A stretch of 64,000 nt of DNA, from assembly GCF_027497195.1 (NCBI RefSeq), contig NZ_CP114905.1, positions 1,178,001 to 1,242,000 on the forward strand, read 5' to 3'. This document shows positions 26,388 to 38,005 of the stretch, in pieces. Each line of letters opens with the position of its first letter. The stretch's first letter is position 1. The position numbers and the translations under genes were made by a program. This DNA is from Streptomyces sp. WMMC500. GTDB taxonomy: Bacteria; Actinomycetota; Actinomycetes; Streptomycetales; Streptomycetaceae. The notes under the pieces were generated by a model, which saw only the letters and a list, made by a program, of their open reading frames with translations, did no database searches and was not told the DNA's origin.

Positions 26388-26801
26388 GTCGATGCCGGCC
26401 CGCACCCGAACCGGGCCTGGGCGCGCCGCGGCGCCCGCGCCCAGCGCCTGGAAGCCGACCCCACCACTGCACCGGTGGCCTCCTGGATGTTCGCGCAACG
26501 CCGCGCAGGCAACAGCAACGCGCGCATCGCCCGCTGGAACCCGGCCCACCGCTGCCGCCACGGCCGCACCAGCGCCACCGGCCCCGGCACGGACCTGCCC
26601 CGCAACACCTACATCCGTGAGGACCGCATCCTGGGCCGCCTGCCCGCCCTGCTGCTCCGCCTCACCGAAGGCGACGAGCCGACAGATCCCGAAGCGGCTG
26701 CCGCCCGGCTGCGGGCCGGGAACGTGACGTTGACCTACGACCCGGCGGACCAGACCCTGACCGCCGGCACCCCGACGAGAGAAAGGATCCGCATCTGCTG
26801 A
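26388..26801 (+). pseudogene. serine recombinase remnant (internal deletion)
   Basis: The frame reads DAGPHPNRAWARRGARAQRLEADP..APVASWMFAQRRAGNSNARIAR, then jumps to RCRHGRTSA and TYIREDRILGRLPALLLRL. These are two separated parts of a large serine recombinase (recombinase domain and post-zinc-ribbon tail) joined by deletion, with no catalytic domain. The first part is nearly identical in DNA to the end of the recombinase fragment at 61590-61648. Confidence 0.65.
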
Positions 26802-26920
26802 GCAGCGCCCCCTCCACCACCGGGGACGGGCTCAGCAAAATGCACCCGTCCCTCACTCCAGGTGAGGTCCGGGTGCCGATCACGCCTGCCCCCGAATCCG
26901 CGATCATGGGGCGATTATGT

Positions 26921-27230
26921 GTCCGAGGGGCAAGTTGACCACTACACCCACGCCCTCGCCCAGAGAGCACGGCTACCGTTGGGTTGATCGACCCGCGACG
27001 CCGAGGCGGTGGGCCGTGAGACGAGAACCCACAACCAACGAATATGAGTCCACCCGCAGCCGTTCCGACGGTGACGCAGAATCCCAGTGTGCCCCCGTCC
27101 GTCCAGGTGCGGCCGGGGCCGCATGACGTGCGGTCCCAGCCTGACCCACCCCATCCGCAGTCGTCCGTTCACTCAAGACCCACGCAAAGCGAAGACCGGG
27201 GACCCGCGCACTCCCCTGAGACATGGGCAC
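26921..27230 (+). repeat. dispersed direct repeat, left copy
   Basis: The run from GTCCGAGGGGCAAGTTGACC to the end shares long blocks with 55672-55915 (GACCACTACACCCACGC, CGACGCCGAGGCGGTGGG, GACGAGAACCCACA, AGGxxGGGCCGCATG, GTCCGTTCA). The left copy has an extra segment of about 25-50 bases in the middle. No coding gene is visible. The two copies flank the whole rubber/beta-oxidation island in the same orientation. Confidence 0.7.
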
Positions 27231-27335
27231 GCACTCCGTGAATGACGGGACGATCGCAAGACGAATTCGGTGTGCGGCCCCCTCTGCGGTGGCCCGGCGC
27301 TTCCTGACGACGCGGTTCGGACCACCGCACTGCGC

Positions 27336-29495
27336 TCACTCGTAACGCTCGCCCTTCTCCGCCTTGGCCAGCAGCGAGGCGGGGGGCTCGAACCGCTTCC
27401 CGTACCTGTCGGCAAGTTCCCGGGCGCGGGCGGCGAACCCGGCCGGGCCGCCGCGGTATCCGTTGATGTACTGCAGCACACCGCCGGTCCATGCGGGGAA
27501 GCCGATGCCCAGGATCGAGCCGACGTTCGCGTCCGCCACCGACCGCAGCACGCCCTCGTCCAGGCAGCGGACCGAATCCAGCGCTTCCGCGAAGAGCATC
27601 CTCTCCTGCATGTCCTCGAACGGGATCTCGCGGTCCCGTGCGGTGAAGTGCTCGTGCAGTCCGGGCCACAGACCGGTGCGCTTGCCGTCCTCGTACGCGT
27701 AGAAGCCGGCGCCGGTGGAGCGTCCGCCGCGCTCGAACTCGTCGATCATGCGGTCGACGACTGCCTCCGAGCCGTGCGGGCTCCACTTCCCCCCCTCGGC
27801 CAGGGTCGCTGCCTTCGTCTCCTCGCGGATCTTGCGCGGCAGGGTCAGGGTGAGTTCGTCGAGGAGCTGCAGGGGCGGTGCCGGGTAGCCCGCCTGCGAT
27901 CCCGCCTGCTCGATCGAGGCGGGCTGGAGCCCTTCGCCGACCATCGCCACCGCTTCGTCGATGAACTTGCCGATGACGCGGCTGGTGAAGAAGCCGCGAC
28001 TGTCATTGACGACGATGGGCGTCTTGCCGATCTGCCGCGCGATGTCGATGGCCTTCGCGACCGTGGCGGCACCGGTCTTCTCACCGGTGATGATCTCCAG
28101 GAGCGGCATCTTGTCGACGGGCGAGAAGAAGTGCAGGCCGATGAAGTCCTCCGGGCGCCCGACGCCTTCGGCAAGTCCGGTGATCGGCAGCGTGGACGTG
28201 TTCGACCCCAGGACCGCGTCCGGCGCCACAACGTCCTCGATCTCCGCGAAGACGCGGTGCTTGAGCTCCGGGTCCTCGAAGACCGCTTCGATGACCAGAT
28301 CGCAGTCGGCGAGGTCCGCGGGTTCGGCGGTCGGCGTGATGCGGGCGAGGACCTGGTCGGCCTTCTCGCGGGACATCCGCCCCCGGGCCACGGCCTTGCC
28401 GAGCACCTTCTCGGAGTACTGCCTGCCCTTGGCAGCCGCTTCGGGCGAGACGTCCTTGACGACGACCTCGAGACCGCCACGGGCGCAGGAGTAGGCGATC
28501 CCGGCGCCCATCATGCCGGCGCCGAGCACGGCCACCTTGCGGGCGGTGTGCGGCGCGTGGCCCTCGGGGCGGCTGCCGCCGGAGTTGATGTGCTGCATGT
28601 CGTAGAAGAACGCCTGCATCATGTTCTTCGCGACCTGGCCCGTCATCAGCTCGACGAGGTAGCCGGTCTCGATCTCCAGGCCCGACTCCAGGTCGACCTG
28701 GGCGCTCTCGACTGCCGCGGAGAGGATGTTGCGCGGTGCCGGCATGTTCGCGCCCTTGAGCTGCCTGCGCAGATTCGCCGGGTAGGCCGGGAGGCTGGCG
28801 GCGACCTTCGGGTGAGAGGGGGTTCCGCCGGGGATGCGGTACCCCCTTTCGTCCCACGGCTGCGCGGCTTCCGGATTGGCCTTGATCCATTCACGGGCCT
28901 TGGCCAGGAGCTCCTCCGGCGTCTCGGCGAGCTCATGCACGAGGCCCTTGGCCAGCGCGTCCTGGGGCCGGTACTTCTGGCCCTGGAGGAGGACGTTCGT
29001 CAGTGCGCCTTCCAGGCCGAGCAGCCGGACGGTCCGGCTCACGCCGCCGCAGCCGGGCAGCAGCCCCAGGGTCACCTCGGGCAGGCCGATGCGGCTGTCC
29101 GGTGCGTCCAGGGCGATACGGAGATGGCAGGCGAGCGCGACCTCGTAGCCGCCGCCCAGTGCAGAGCCGTTCATGGCGGCGACGACCGGCTTGCCGAGCG
29201 TTTCGAGACGGCGCAGTTGCGACTTCAGGACCCGGCAGAGGTCGGTGACATCCTCGGGGTTCTCGGCCTTGCTCATGAATCCGACGTCACCGCCGGCGAA
29301 GAAACTCTTCTTGGCCGAGGTGACCACCACGCCCGTGATGCTGTCCTGCTCTGCCGCGAGCCGGGTGACGGTGGCCTCCATGGAGTCCACGTAGGTCTGG
29401 TTCATCGTGTTGACCGACTGATCCGGGTCGTCCATGGTCAACACAACGATCCCGTCGGGGCCTTGCTCCCACCTGATCATGCGGTTTTCCTGCAT
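27336..29495 (-). CDS. fadB: FadB-like enoyl-CoA hydratase / 3-hydroxyacyl-CoA dehydrogenase
   Basis: 719 aa from the ATG at 29495, with AAGGAA upstream. N-terminal crotonase domain at residues 1-190 (oxyanion GGD at 68-70, GSALGGGYE at 110-118, Glu118 and Glu140 in PEVTLGLLPGCGG as the hydratase acids). NAD domain from about 320 (VAVLGAGMMGAGIAYS), with GLHFFSPVDKMPLLEII carrying the dehydrogenase His. Two C-terminal helical domains follow. It catalyses the middle two steps of beta-oxidation. The thiolase gene lies just upstream on the same strand. This is the intact member of two copies; the other (43776-52533) is broken. Confidence 0.93.
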   Translation of the reverse strand: MQENRMIRWEQGPDGIVVLTMDDPDQSVNTMNQTYVDSMEATVTRLAAEQDSITGVVVTSAKKSFFAGGDVGFMSKAENPEDVTDLCRVLKSQLRRLETLGKPVVAAMNGSALGGGYEVALACHLRIALDAPDSRIGLPEVTLGLLPGCGGVSRTVRLLGLEGALTNVLLQGQKYRPQDALAKGLVHELAETPEELLAKAREWIKANPEAAQPWDERGYRIPGGTPSHPKVAASLPAYPANLRRQLKGANMPAPRNILSAAVESAQVDLESGLEIETGYLVELMTGQVAKNMMQAFFYDMQHINSGGSRPEGHAPHTARKVAVLGAGMMGAGIAYSCARGGLEVVVKDVSPEAAAKGRQYSEKVLGKAVARGRMSREKADQVLARITPTAEPADLADCDLVIEAVFEDPELKHRVFAEIEDVVAPDAVLGSNTSTLPITGLAEGVGRPEDFIGLHFFSPVDKMPLLEIITGEKTGAATVAKAIDIARQIGKTPIVVNDSRGFFTSRVIGKFIDEAVAMVGEGLQPASIEQAGSQAGYPAPPLQLLDELTLTLPRKIREETKAATLAEGGKWSPHGSEAVVDRMIDEFERGGRSTGAGFYAYEDGKRTGLWPGLHEHFTARDREIPFEDMQERMLFAEALDSVRCLDEGVLRSVADANVGSILGIGFPAWTGGVLQYINGYRGGPAGFAARARELADRYGKRFEPPASLLAKAEKGERYE

Positions 29496-29529
29496 GGGTA
29501 CGGCGTTCCTTCCGGGTCGGTGCGGGATC

Positions 29530-30738
<1,209 letters not shown>

Positions 30739-30840
30739 TGTCCTCTGCTTCCTGTGCGCGTGGACGTCTCCCCTTGGCCCGACCGCCGACGGGCCGCACA
30801 CGCGGCTCGTGGACAGTCGGCGGGGCCAGGTAACCGTCTC

Positions 30841-30859
30841 TATTGGCGTTATGTCAACA
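30841..30859. promoter_or_regulatory. TetR-type operator site 1a
   Basis: TATTGGCGTTATGTCAACA. One of four related 19-bp imperfect palindromes (consensus TATTGnCnnnnnGnCAAyA) in the two module copies. About 100 bases upstream of the thiolase start. Confidence 0.6.
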
Positions 30860-30939
30860 GTGTGTCTCACATCGTTCCGCAGCATCTAGCATCCGCAGGC
30901 CTGGCGACTTGACCGGCAGGGCTGGCCCTATGTACAACC

Positions 30940-30958
30940 TATTGACAGTTCGACAATA
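30940..30958. promoter_or_regulatory. TetR-type operator site 1b
   Basis: TATTGACAGTTCGACAATA, with matching outer arms TATTG/CAATA. It lies 64 bases before the remnant ligase gene and 99 bases from site 1a, so the divergent promoters of thiolase and ligase each have one site. Confidence 0.65.
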
Positions 30959-31021
30959 CTGAGTTCATCGTGAGGTCCGCTCAACGAGTACGTTTGCGGA
31001 TCGCGATGAAAGGAGTCCGCC

Positions 31022-31480
31022 GTGGTCACCGCAGAGCGGCTGCACGAGTCCACCGCGGGGTTGACGATCGCATGCCTGCTGCGACGCAGCGCCCGGGAGT
31101 TCGCGGACCGGCCCGCGCTCACCTCCGGGATCGGGCCGGATGCGACGACGCTGTCCTGGTCGCGGCTGCGGGCCGAGGTCGCCGCCGTCACCCGTGGGCT
31201 GGCGTCGCTCGGCCTGGGCCGGGGCGAGAAGCTGCTCATCGCGATGTCCATCACGGCCGCCGGGCCGGACGAGCTGGCGCTCCACCCCGTGGTGCCGGCC
31301 GCTCTCGACAAGGCGGTCGCGGAAACAAACGGCGTCCTGGCCCGCGTCGAGCAGGTCGAGAAGCACCAGGTCATCGCCGGGCCCCGGACGCTGGAGACCG
31401 GTGAGCTGACGCCCAGGCTGAGCGTGCGGCGCAAGGTCATCGACCGGATGCACGCCGGGACGATCGAGACCCTGTACACC
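31022..31480 (+). pseudogene. acyl-CoA ligase with its centre deleted
   Basis: Starts VVTAERLHESTAGLTIACLLRRSAREF and follows the intact ligase at 53007 for about 76 residues, to LLIAMS. It then jumps to LDKAVAETNGVLARVEQVEKHQVIAGP, the last 60-70 residues of that protein. About 450 central residues, with the AMP-binding motif and active site, are gone. The stop has changed from TAG to TGG, so reading runs on. A dead copy. Confidence 0.85.
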
Positions 31481-31538
31481 TGGATCCACCCTTCGGGCAG
31501 CAACCAGCAGCCACCGGCACGACGACAAGGAAGACGGC

Positions 31539-32162
31539 ATGGGCGGTCAGCGCCAGACACCGCGACGCAGGATGGAGCCGGACGCCCGGCGCGCCGAGAT
31601 CCTCAGCGTCGCCCGCAGGCTCTTCGGGGCGAACGGCTACAACGCCGTTTCCACCTCCGACATCGCGGCCGGGGCGGGCGTGGCCAGAGCGCTGATCAAC
31701 CACTACTTCGGGGGGAAGCGGCAGCTCTACCTCGAGGTGGTGCGGCAGATGATGGTCGTGCCGGCCTCGGTGTCCGAGCGGCTGCCCCCGACCAGCCCCG
31801 AAGAACGCCTGTCGATCTGCGTCGACCGGTGGCTCGAAGTCGTCGAGCGCAACCGCGAGATGTGGCTGTCCGCCATCGGCCTCGAAGCCCTCAACGACCC
31901 GGAGATCGACCGGATCATGCTCGAGGCGGATGAGGTCGCGACCGACCGCATCCTCGAGGCCGCGATGATGACCGACATCACGGAGGGACGGCAGAAGCTC
32001 CGGGCGATGATCCGCGCGCACAGCGCCATGCTCAAGGCCGCCTCCCGGGAATGGCTGGTGCGCGGCACTCTCAGCCGCAGCGACCTGCACGTCATTCTGA
32101 CCCGCACCGTGCTCCACCTGCTGAACACGGTCTTCCCCGCGCTACTGAGCGACGAAGAGTAG
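31539..32162 (+). CDS. TetR-family regulator of the beta-oxidation module
   Basis: 207 aa with the TetR helix-turn-helix at about residues 20-65 (EILSVARRLFGANGYNAVSTSDIAAGAGVARALINHYFGGKRQLY). The C-terminal ligand domain is typical for acyl-CoA-responsive TetR proteins but not diagnostic. It follows the gutted ligase and precedes the acyl-CoA dehydrogenase. The four 19-bp palindromes around the two module copies are its likely targets. A stub of a second copy is seen at 54881. Confidence 0.85.
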   Translation: MGGQRQTPRRRMEPDARRAEILSVARRLFGANGYNAVSTSDIAAGAGVARALINHYFGGKRQLYLEVVRQMMVVPASVSERLPPTSPEERLSICVDRWLEVVERNREMWLSAIGLEALNDPEIDRIMLEADEVATDRILEAAMMTDITEGRQKLRAMIRAHSAMLKAASREWLVRGTLSRSDLHVILTRTVLHLLNTVFPALLSDEE

Positions 32163-32198
32163 TGCGCCATTGACACTTTCCGCGGAGGAATACACACC

Positions 32199-34324
<2,126 letters not shown>

Positions 34325-34440
34325 CCCGGGACGCGAGGCCCGACCGGCCGGACGATCCTGCGCCCGGCCGACCCCACCGGTGCCGGCGCCCGGTAACCCC
34401 GTTCCGCCGCACGGATGAGGCGCGAGCGACCCTGCTGACC

Positions 34441-34899
34441 GTGCTGGACACCGTCGCCGACCGACACGCCCTCGCGCTGGTACGCGTCATCGGCGACACA
34501 GCGGAGCCGCTGTCCCGCGGCGCCCTCGCGGTTCGTCCCGACGGTTCGTACGAAGGCACTCTGCAGGTCACCGAGGCACTGGCCGTCGACTTCGCCGCCG
34601 CGCTCGTACGCGCAAGGCGGTTCCTCGACTGCCACGTCACCGTGTGCGATGCGCGCCCGGTCTTCACCACGGCCGAACGGTTTCCCGAAGCACAGGAAAT
34701 CATCGTGGACTGGCCACACCGCTACGGCCGCGGGTGCACGCCGGCGCGAGCCGCCGGGGTACGACTTGCGCGCAGATCCTCACCGTTCACCCGTTGCCAG
34801 ACCGGTGACGCATTCCCTCTCGTCAGCGCAGTGCGTGCAGCCGCCGGGCGAACTCCACGGCCCGGGCCGCTCGTGCGCGCGGGGTGGCGAACGAGGTGA
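34441..34899 (+). CDS. uncharacterised small protein
   Basis: 152 aa from a GTG at 34441; an earlier ATG at 34414 is also in frame. Residues 1-95 look like a real soluble alpha/beta domain (ADRHALALVRVIG, LAVRPDGSYEGTLQV, DFAAALVRARRFLDCHVTVCD). The tail after RYGRGC is Arg-rich and overlaps the 3' end of the opposing aldehyde dehydrogenase gene, so the true protein may be shorter or decayed. Family not recognised. Confidence 0.4.
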   Translation: MLDTVADRHALALVRVIGDTAEPLSRGALAVRPDGSYEGTLQVTEALAVDFAAALVRARRFLDCHVTVCDARPVFTTAERFPEAQEIIVDWPHRYGRGCTPARAAGVRLARRSSPFTRCQTGDAFPLVSAVRAAAGRTPRPGPLVRAGWRTR

Positions 34900-36316
34900 G
34901 GTCCGCGTACGGGTGGAAGCGGCGCACGGTGACCGACGCGGGCGCAGCGAACGCGCGCAGCCCTTCGGCGCCGTGGATGCGCCCGTATCCGGACAGGCCG
35001 CTGCCGCCGAAGGGCAGCGCGGGGACGCCGGCGTAGCCGAGGACCGAGCCGACCGAGACGGCGCCGGCGCGCAGCCGGGCGGCCACCGCCAGGCCCTCGC
35101 GGCGGGTGCGTGTGAAGACGGCGGCGCCGAGGGCGTACGGGGAGGCGTTGGTGCGCCGGACGGCTTCGTCCAGGTCGGCCACGGCGTTGACGGCGACGAC
35201 CGGGCCGAAGGTCTCCTCGCGCATGGCTGGTGAGTCCTCCGGGACGTCGACGAGCAGGACGGGACGGACGTAGGGCGGCTGAACGGACTCGGGTCCGCCC
35301 AGGGGTGTGCGGGCGCCCGCGGTCACGGCCTCCTTGACGTGGTATTCGACGGTGCCGAACTGCGAGGGAAGCGTCATGGCGCCGTAGTCGGGGGCTACGT
35401 CGCGGCCGGAGGTGCCGGGTTCGAGCCGGCGGGCGCGGCGGGTGATGAGCTGTACGAGCCGCTCGTGCACCTCCTCGACCGCGTACACCCGCTCCACGCC
35501 GGCGCAGGTCTGTCCGGCGTTGGACATCGCGCCCCACACGATCGCCTCCGCGGCCCGCTCCAGCGCGGCCGGGCCGAGGCCGGGTCCCACGATCGCCGCG
35601 TCCTTGCCACCGCCCTCGACGAGGACCGGGGTGAGGGTCTCGGCGCAGACGGCGGCGACCTTGCGGGCGGTGCTGGGCGAGCCGGTGAAGGCGACCTTGT
35701 CCACTCCGGCACGGGCCAGCGCCTCGCCGGTCCGCGCCAGGCCTGTGACGGTGCGGAGCAGGCCCGCGTGGGCGGGGACGGCGGCGTCGAAGACGCGGGA
35801 GAGGCGGACGGCGGCGCCGGGGGCGAGTTCGGAGGGTTTGACGACGACGCCGTTGCCCGCGGCGAGGGCGTAGCCGATGGCGCCCATGGGGGTGTAGAGG
35901 GGGTAGTTCCAGGGGCCGATGACGCCGATCACGCCCAGCGGGCGGTGGCCCACGAGCGCCCGCTCGTGTACGGCGAGGGCACCGGAGGGCACGCGGCGGC
36001 GGCGCAGGACGCGGTGGGCGTTGCGGCCCGCCCAGTCGAGGTGGTGGAGGGTGAGGACCACCTCGGTGCGGGCGTCGTGCACCGGCTTGCCCGTCTCCGC
36101 GGCGATGATCCCGGCGAGTTCGCCGGTCTCGCGGGCAAGGGCGTGCTTGAAGGCGAGCAGCGCGGCACGGCGCCCGCGCGGGCCGGCCCGCCGCCACCCG
36201 GCGGCCGCTTCGCGGGCGCCGGCGACGGCGGTGCGTACCTCGGCCTCCGTGGCCACGGGGTACTCGGCGACCTGCTCGCCGGACGACGGCGACAGGCAGG
36301 CGAAGGAGCTGGTCAT
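34823..36316 (-). CDS. NAD(P)-dependent aldehyde dehydrogenase
   Basis: 497 aa; the ATG at 36316 follows GGAGGAACCCCC. Catalytic Cys in SNAGQTCAGVERVY, catalytic Glu in LVEGGGKDAAIV, GPWNYPL and VKPSE in the cofactor pocket, C-terminal PFGGSGLSGYGRIHG. It belongs to the succinate-semialdehyde/fatty-aldehyde group. It sits at the downstream end of the lcp-oxi strand. It could oxidise the aldehyde ends of oligo-isoprenoids made by Lcp, alone or together with the molybdenum hydroxylase. Confidence 0.9.
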   Translation of the reverse strand: MTSSFACLSPSSGEQVAEYPVATEAEVRTAVAGAREAAAGWRRAGPRGRRAALLAFKHALARETGELAGIIAAETGKPVHDARTEVVLTLHHLDWAGRNAHRVLRRRRVPSGALAVHERALVGHRPLGVIGVIGPWNYPLYTPMGAIGYALAAGNGVVVKPSELAPGAAVRLSRVFDAAVPAHAGLLRTVTGLARTGEALARAGVDKVAFTGSPSTARKVAAVCAETLTPVLVEGGGKDAAIVGPGLGPAALERAAEAIVWGAMSNAGQTCAGVERVYAVEEVHERLVQLITRRARRLEPGTSGRDVAPDYGAMTLPSQFGTVEYHVKEAVTAGARTPLGGPESVQPPYVRPVLLVDVPEDSPAMREETFGPVVAVNAVADLDEAVRRTNASPYALGAAVFTRTRREGLAVAARLRAGAVSVGSVLGYAGVPALPFGGSGLSGYGRIHGAEGLRAFAAPASVTVRRFHPYADLTSFATPRARAARAVEFARRLHALR

Positions 36317-36359
36317 CGGGGGTTCCTCCGGGTGCTGGAGCAGGGCGGCCGGACGTGGG

Positions 36360-37424
36360 CTACACCGGTTCGGACTGTTCCTCTGGTACGTCCCGCCCCC
36401 TCCGAGACGCACCCGGCGCCGCGGGTTCGGAGCCGCCGCGCCGGGCCGTCCACACCGCTGCCGTCGCGAGCAGGGCCCCGGCCAGGACCAGGGCGAGCGG
36501 AATCACGTTCTCGGCCAGCGACAGCAACCGGGCCGCGTCCGAGGCGTCCTGGACACGCTCGTCCACCGACTCCGGAGTCGACTCCAGGTCGTAGCTCAGG
36601 ATGTCGAACAGCGGCGTCGTACCCTCGGGACCGTCGATGTTCGCGGTGACCTTCTGGGACTTGACGGTGTGCAGCGGTACGCCGGTGGCGGTGTCGACGG
36701 TGAACGTGGTGTCGGCCTCGGCGGTGTAGGTCAGCGACACCGGGTCGGCGAGTCCGGGGAGCGCCGCCGTCACCTCCTCCCGGCCGGCGGCGGGCAGGCC
36801 GGCGGCGAGGCCCTGCACCGCGGTCTTCGGCAGTGCCTCGGGCAGCGCTTCCAGCGTCGCCGGGTCGGCGACGGCGCCGGACTGGTGGAACTCGTAGACG
36901 TACGTCTCGCGGCCCTCGGTGGACGTCGTCTCGCGGTACTTCGCGGGCGCGGTGTCCTGGGTCGTGGCGTCCCAGAACGGGTAGTCGGTCTTCTCCGGCG
37001 TCAGCGGGAAGCCCACGGAGAGGCCGTCGTGCGTCTCCGCGTCGCTGCCGTCGGGGGGCTGTTTCGCGTCCAGGTCCCTGCGGTCGACGGCGTACACGTG
37101 GTGGGTGTCGCGGATCTTCTTCCCCTCCGGGTCGCGCATGGCGAGGTCTTCGGAGGCCACTGCCGTCCCGCCGTCGGTGTCGACGACCTGGACTCGCTGG
37201 GAGGCGGTGATGGGGAGGTCCTGGATGAAGAGGTTCTCGGAGTCGCCGTTTTCGAGGGCGGTCGTGTCGAGCAGGGAGGCGGTGCCGGCGTAGCGCGCGG
37301 TGGCGTCGAGGTCGGACGGGACCTGCGCGATCACCGGGACGACAGCGAACCGCAGGACGGCCGCGGCGGCGACCAGGATCACGGCCCCGGCGCCGAGGGC
37401 GATGGTGCTCTTCTTTCTTCGCAT
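36360..37424 (-). CDS. DUF3068 (PorA-family) membrane-anchored protein
   Basis: 354 aa. N-terminal helix TIALGAGAVILVAAAAVLRFAVVPV, a large external beta-rich domain (VPSDLDATARYAGTASLLD, YPFWDATTQDTAPAKYRET, YVYEFHQSG, VSLTYTAEADTTFTVDTATG) and a C-terminal helix (VIPLALVLAGALLATAAVWTA) with a basic, acidic tail. This two-helix layout is the DUF3068/PorA family of actinobacteria. GGAGC precedes the ATG at 37424. Function unknown. Between the aldehyde dehydrogenase and oxiA it might help transport or sense rubber products. Confidence 0.8.
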   Translation of the reverse strand: MRRKKSTIALGAGAVILVAAAAVLRFAVVPVIAQVPSDLDATARYAGTASLLDTTALENGDSENLFIQDLPITASQRVQVVDTDGGTAVASEDLAMRDPEGKKIRDTHHVYAVDRRDLDAKQPPDGSDAETHDGLSVGFPLTPEKTDYPFWDATTQDTAPAKYRETTSTEGRETYVYEFHQSGAVADPATLEALPEALPKTAVQGLAAGLPAAGREEVTAALPGLADPVSLTYTAEADTTFTVDTATGVPLHTVKSQKVTANIDGPEGTTPLFDILSYDLESTPESVDERVQDASDAARLLSLAENVIPLALVLAGALLATAAVWTARRGGSEPAAPGASRRGRDVPEEQSEPV

Positions 37425-37509
37425 GAGGGTGCTCCTGTGTGCGGACGGGGTGAGGGCCGGTGGACCGCGGGTGAGGGCGGGCTGTCGGCCGGTTCGGCAG
37501 GCGAGTGCC

Positions 37510-37986
37510 TCACATGCTCTGGGCGCCGGTTTCGATGGCTTCGCGGATGCGGGTGTAGGTGCCGCAGCGGCAGATGTTGCGGATGCCGTCGAGGTCGTCG
37601 TCGGTGATCTCGCGGCCCTCCGCGGCGACCCGGCGGACGAGGGCCACCGCGGCCATGATCTGGCCGGGCTGGCAGTAGCCGCACTGGACGACGTCGTGGT
37701 CGAGCCACGCCTGCTGCATGGGGTGGAGATCCTTGCCGACGGTGGCGGGCAGGCCCTCGATGGTGGTGACCTCGTCGGCCGGCCGCAGGTCGCCCACGGG
37801 GATCGCGCAGGGGTTGGCCGCCTTGCCGTTGAGGTGGCTCGTGCATGCCTTGCAGACGTTGATGCCGCAGCCGTACTTCGGTCCGTTGACGCCGAGGATG
37901 TCGCGCAGCACCCACAGCAGGCGCTCGTCGTCGGCCGCGTCGACGGTGACGTGTTCGCCGTTGAGGCGGAAGGTGTGTTCGGGCAC
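37510..37986 (-). CDS. oxiA: [2Fe-2S] subunit of a molybdenum hydroxylase (OxiA-like)
   Basis: 158 aa with both iron-sulfur clusters of the family: Cys40, 45, 48 and 60 (plant-ferredoxin type, GCGINVCKAC) and Cys102, 105, 139 and 141 (CGYCQPGQ, CRCG). IorA/CoxS-like small subunit. The molybdopterin subunit gene is directly upstream. In Streptomyces sp. K30 a gene pair of this type (oxiA, oxiB) follows lcp and oxidises the aldehydes formed by rubber cleavage. The order here is the same. Confidence 0.88.
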   Translation of the reverse strand: MPEHTFRLNGEHVTVDAADDERLLWVLRDILGVNGPKYGCGINVCKACTSHLNGKAANPCAIPVGDLRPADEVTTIEGLPATVGKDLHPMQQAWLDHDVVQCGYCQPGQIMAAVALVRRVAAEGREITDDDLDGIRNICRCGTYTRIREAIETGAQSM

Positions 37987-38005
37987 GGGGAGGCTCCCAG
38001 CGGGG

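Noticed and set aside
26802..27335. CRISPR array, because of the repeated-looking blocks shared with 55.7 kb
   Set aside because: There is no regular repeat-spacer pattern; it is a single long dispersed repeat present once at each end of the island.
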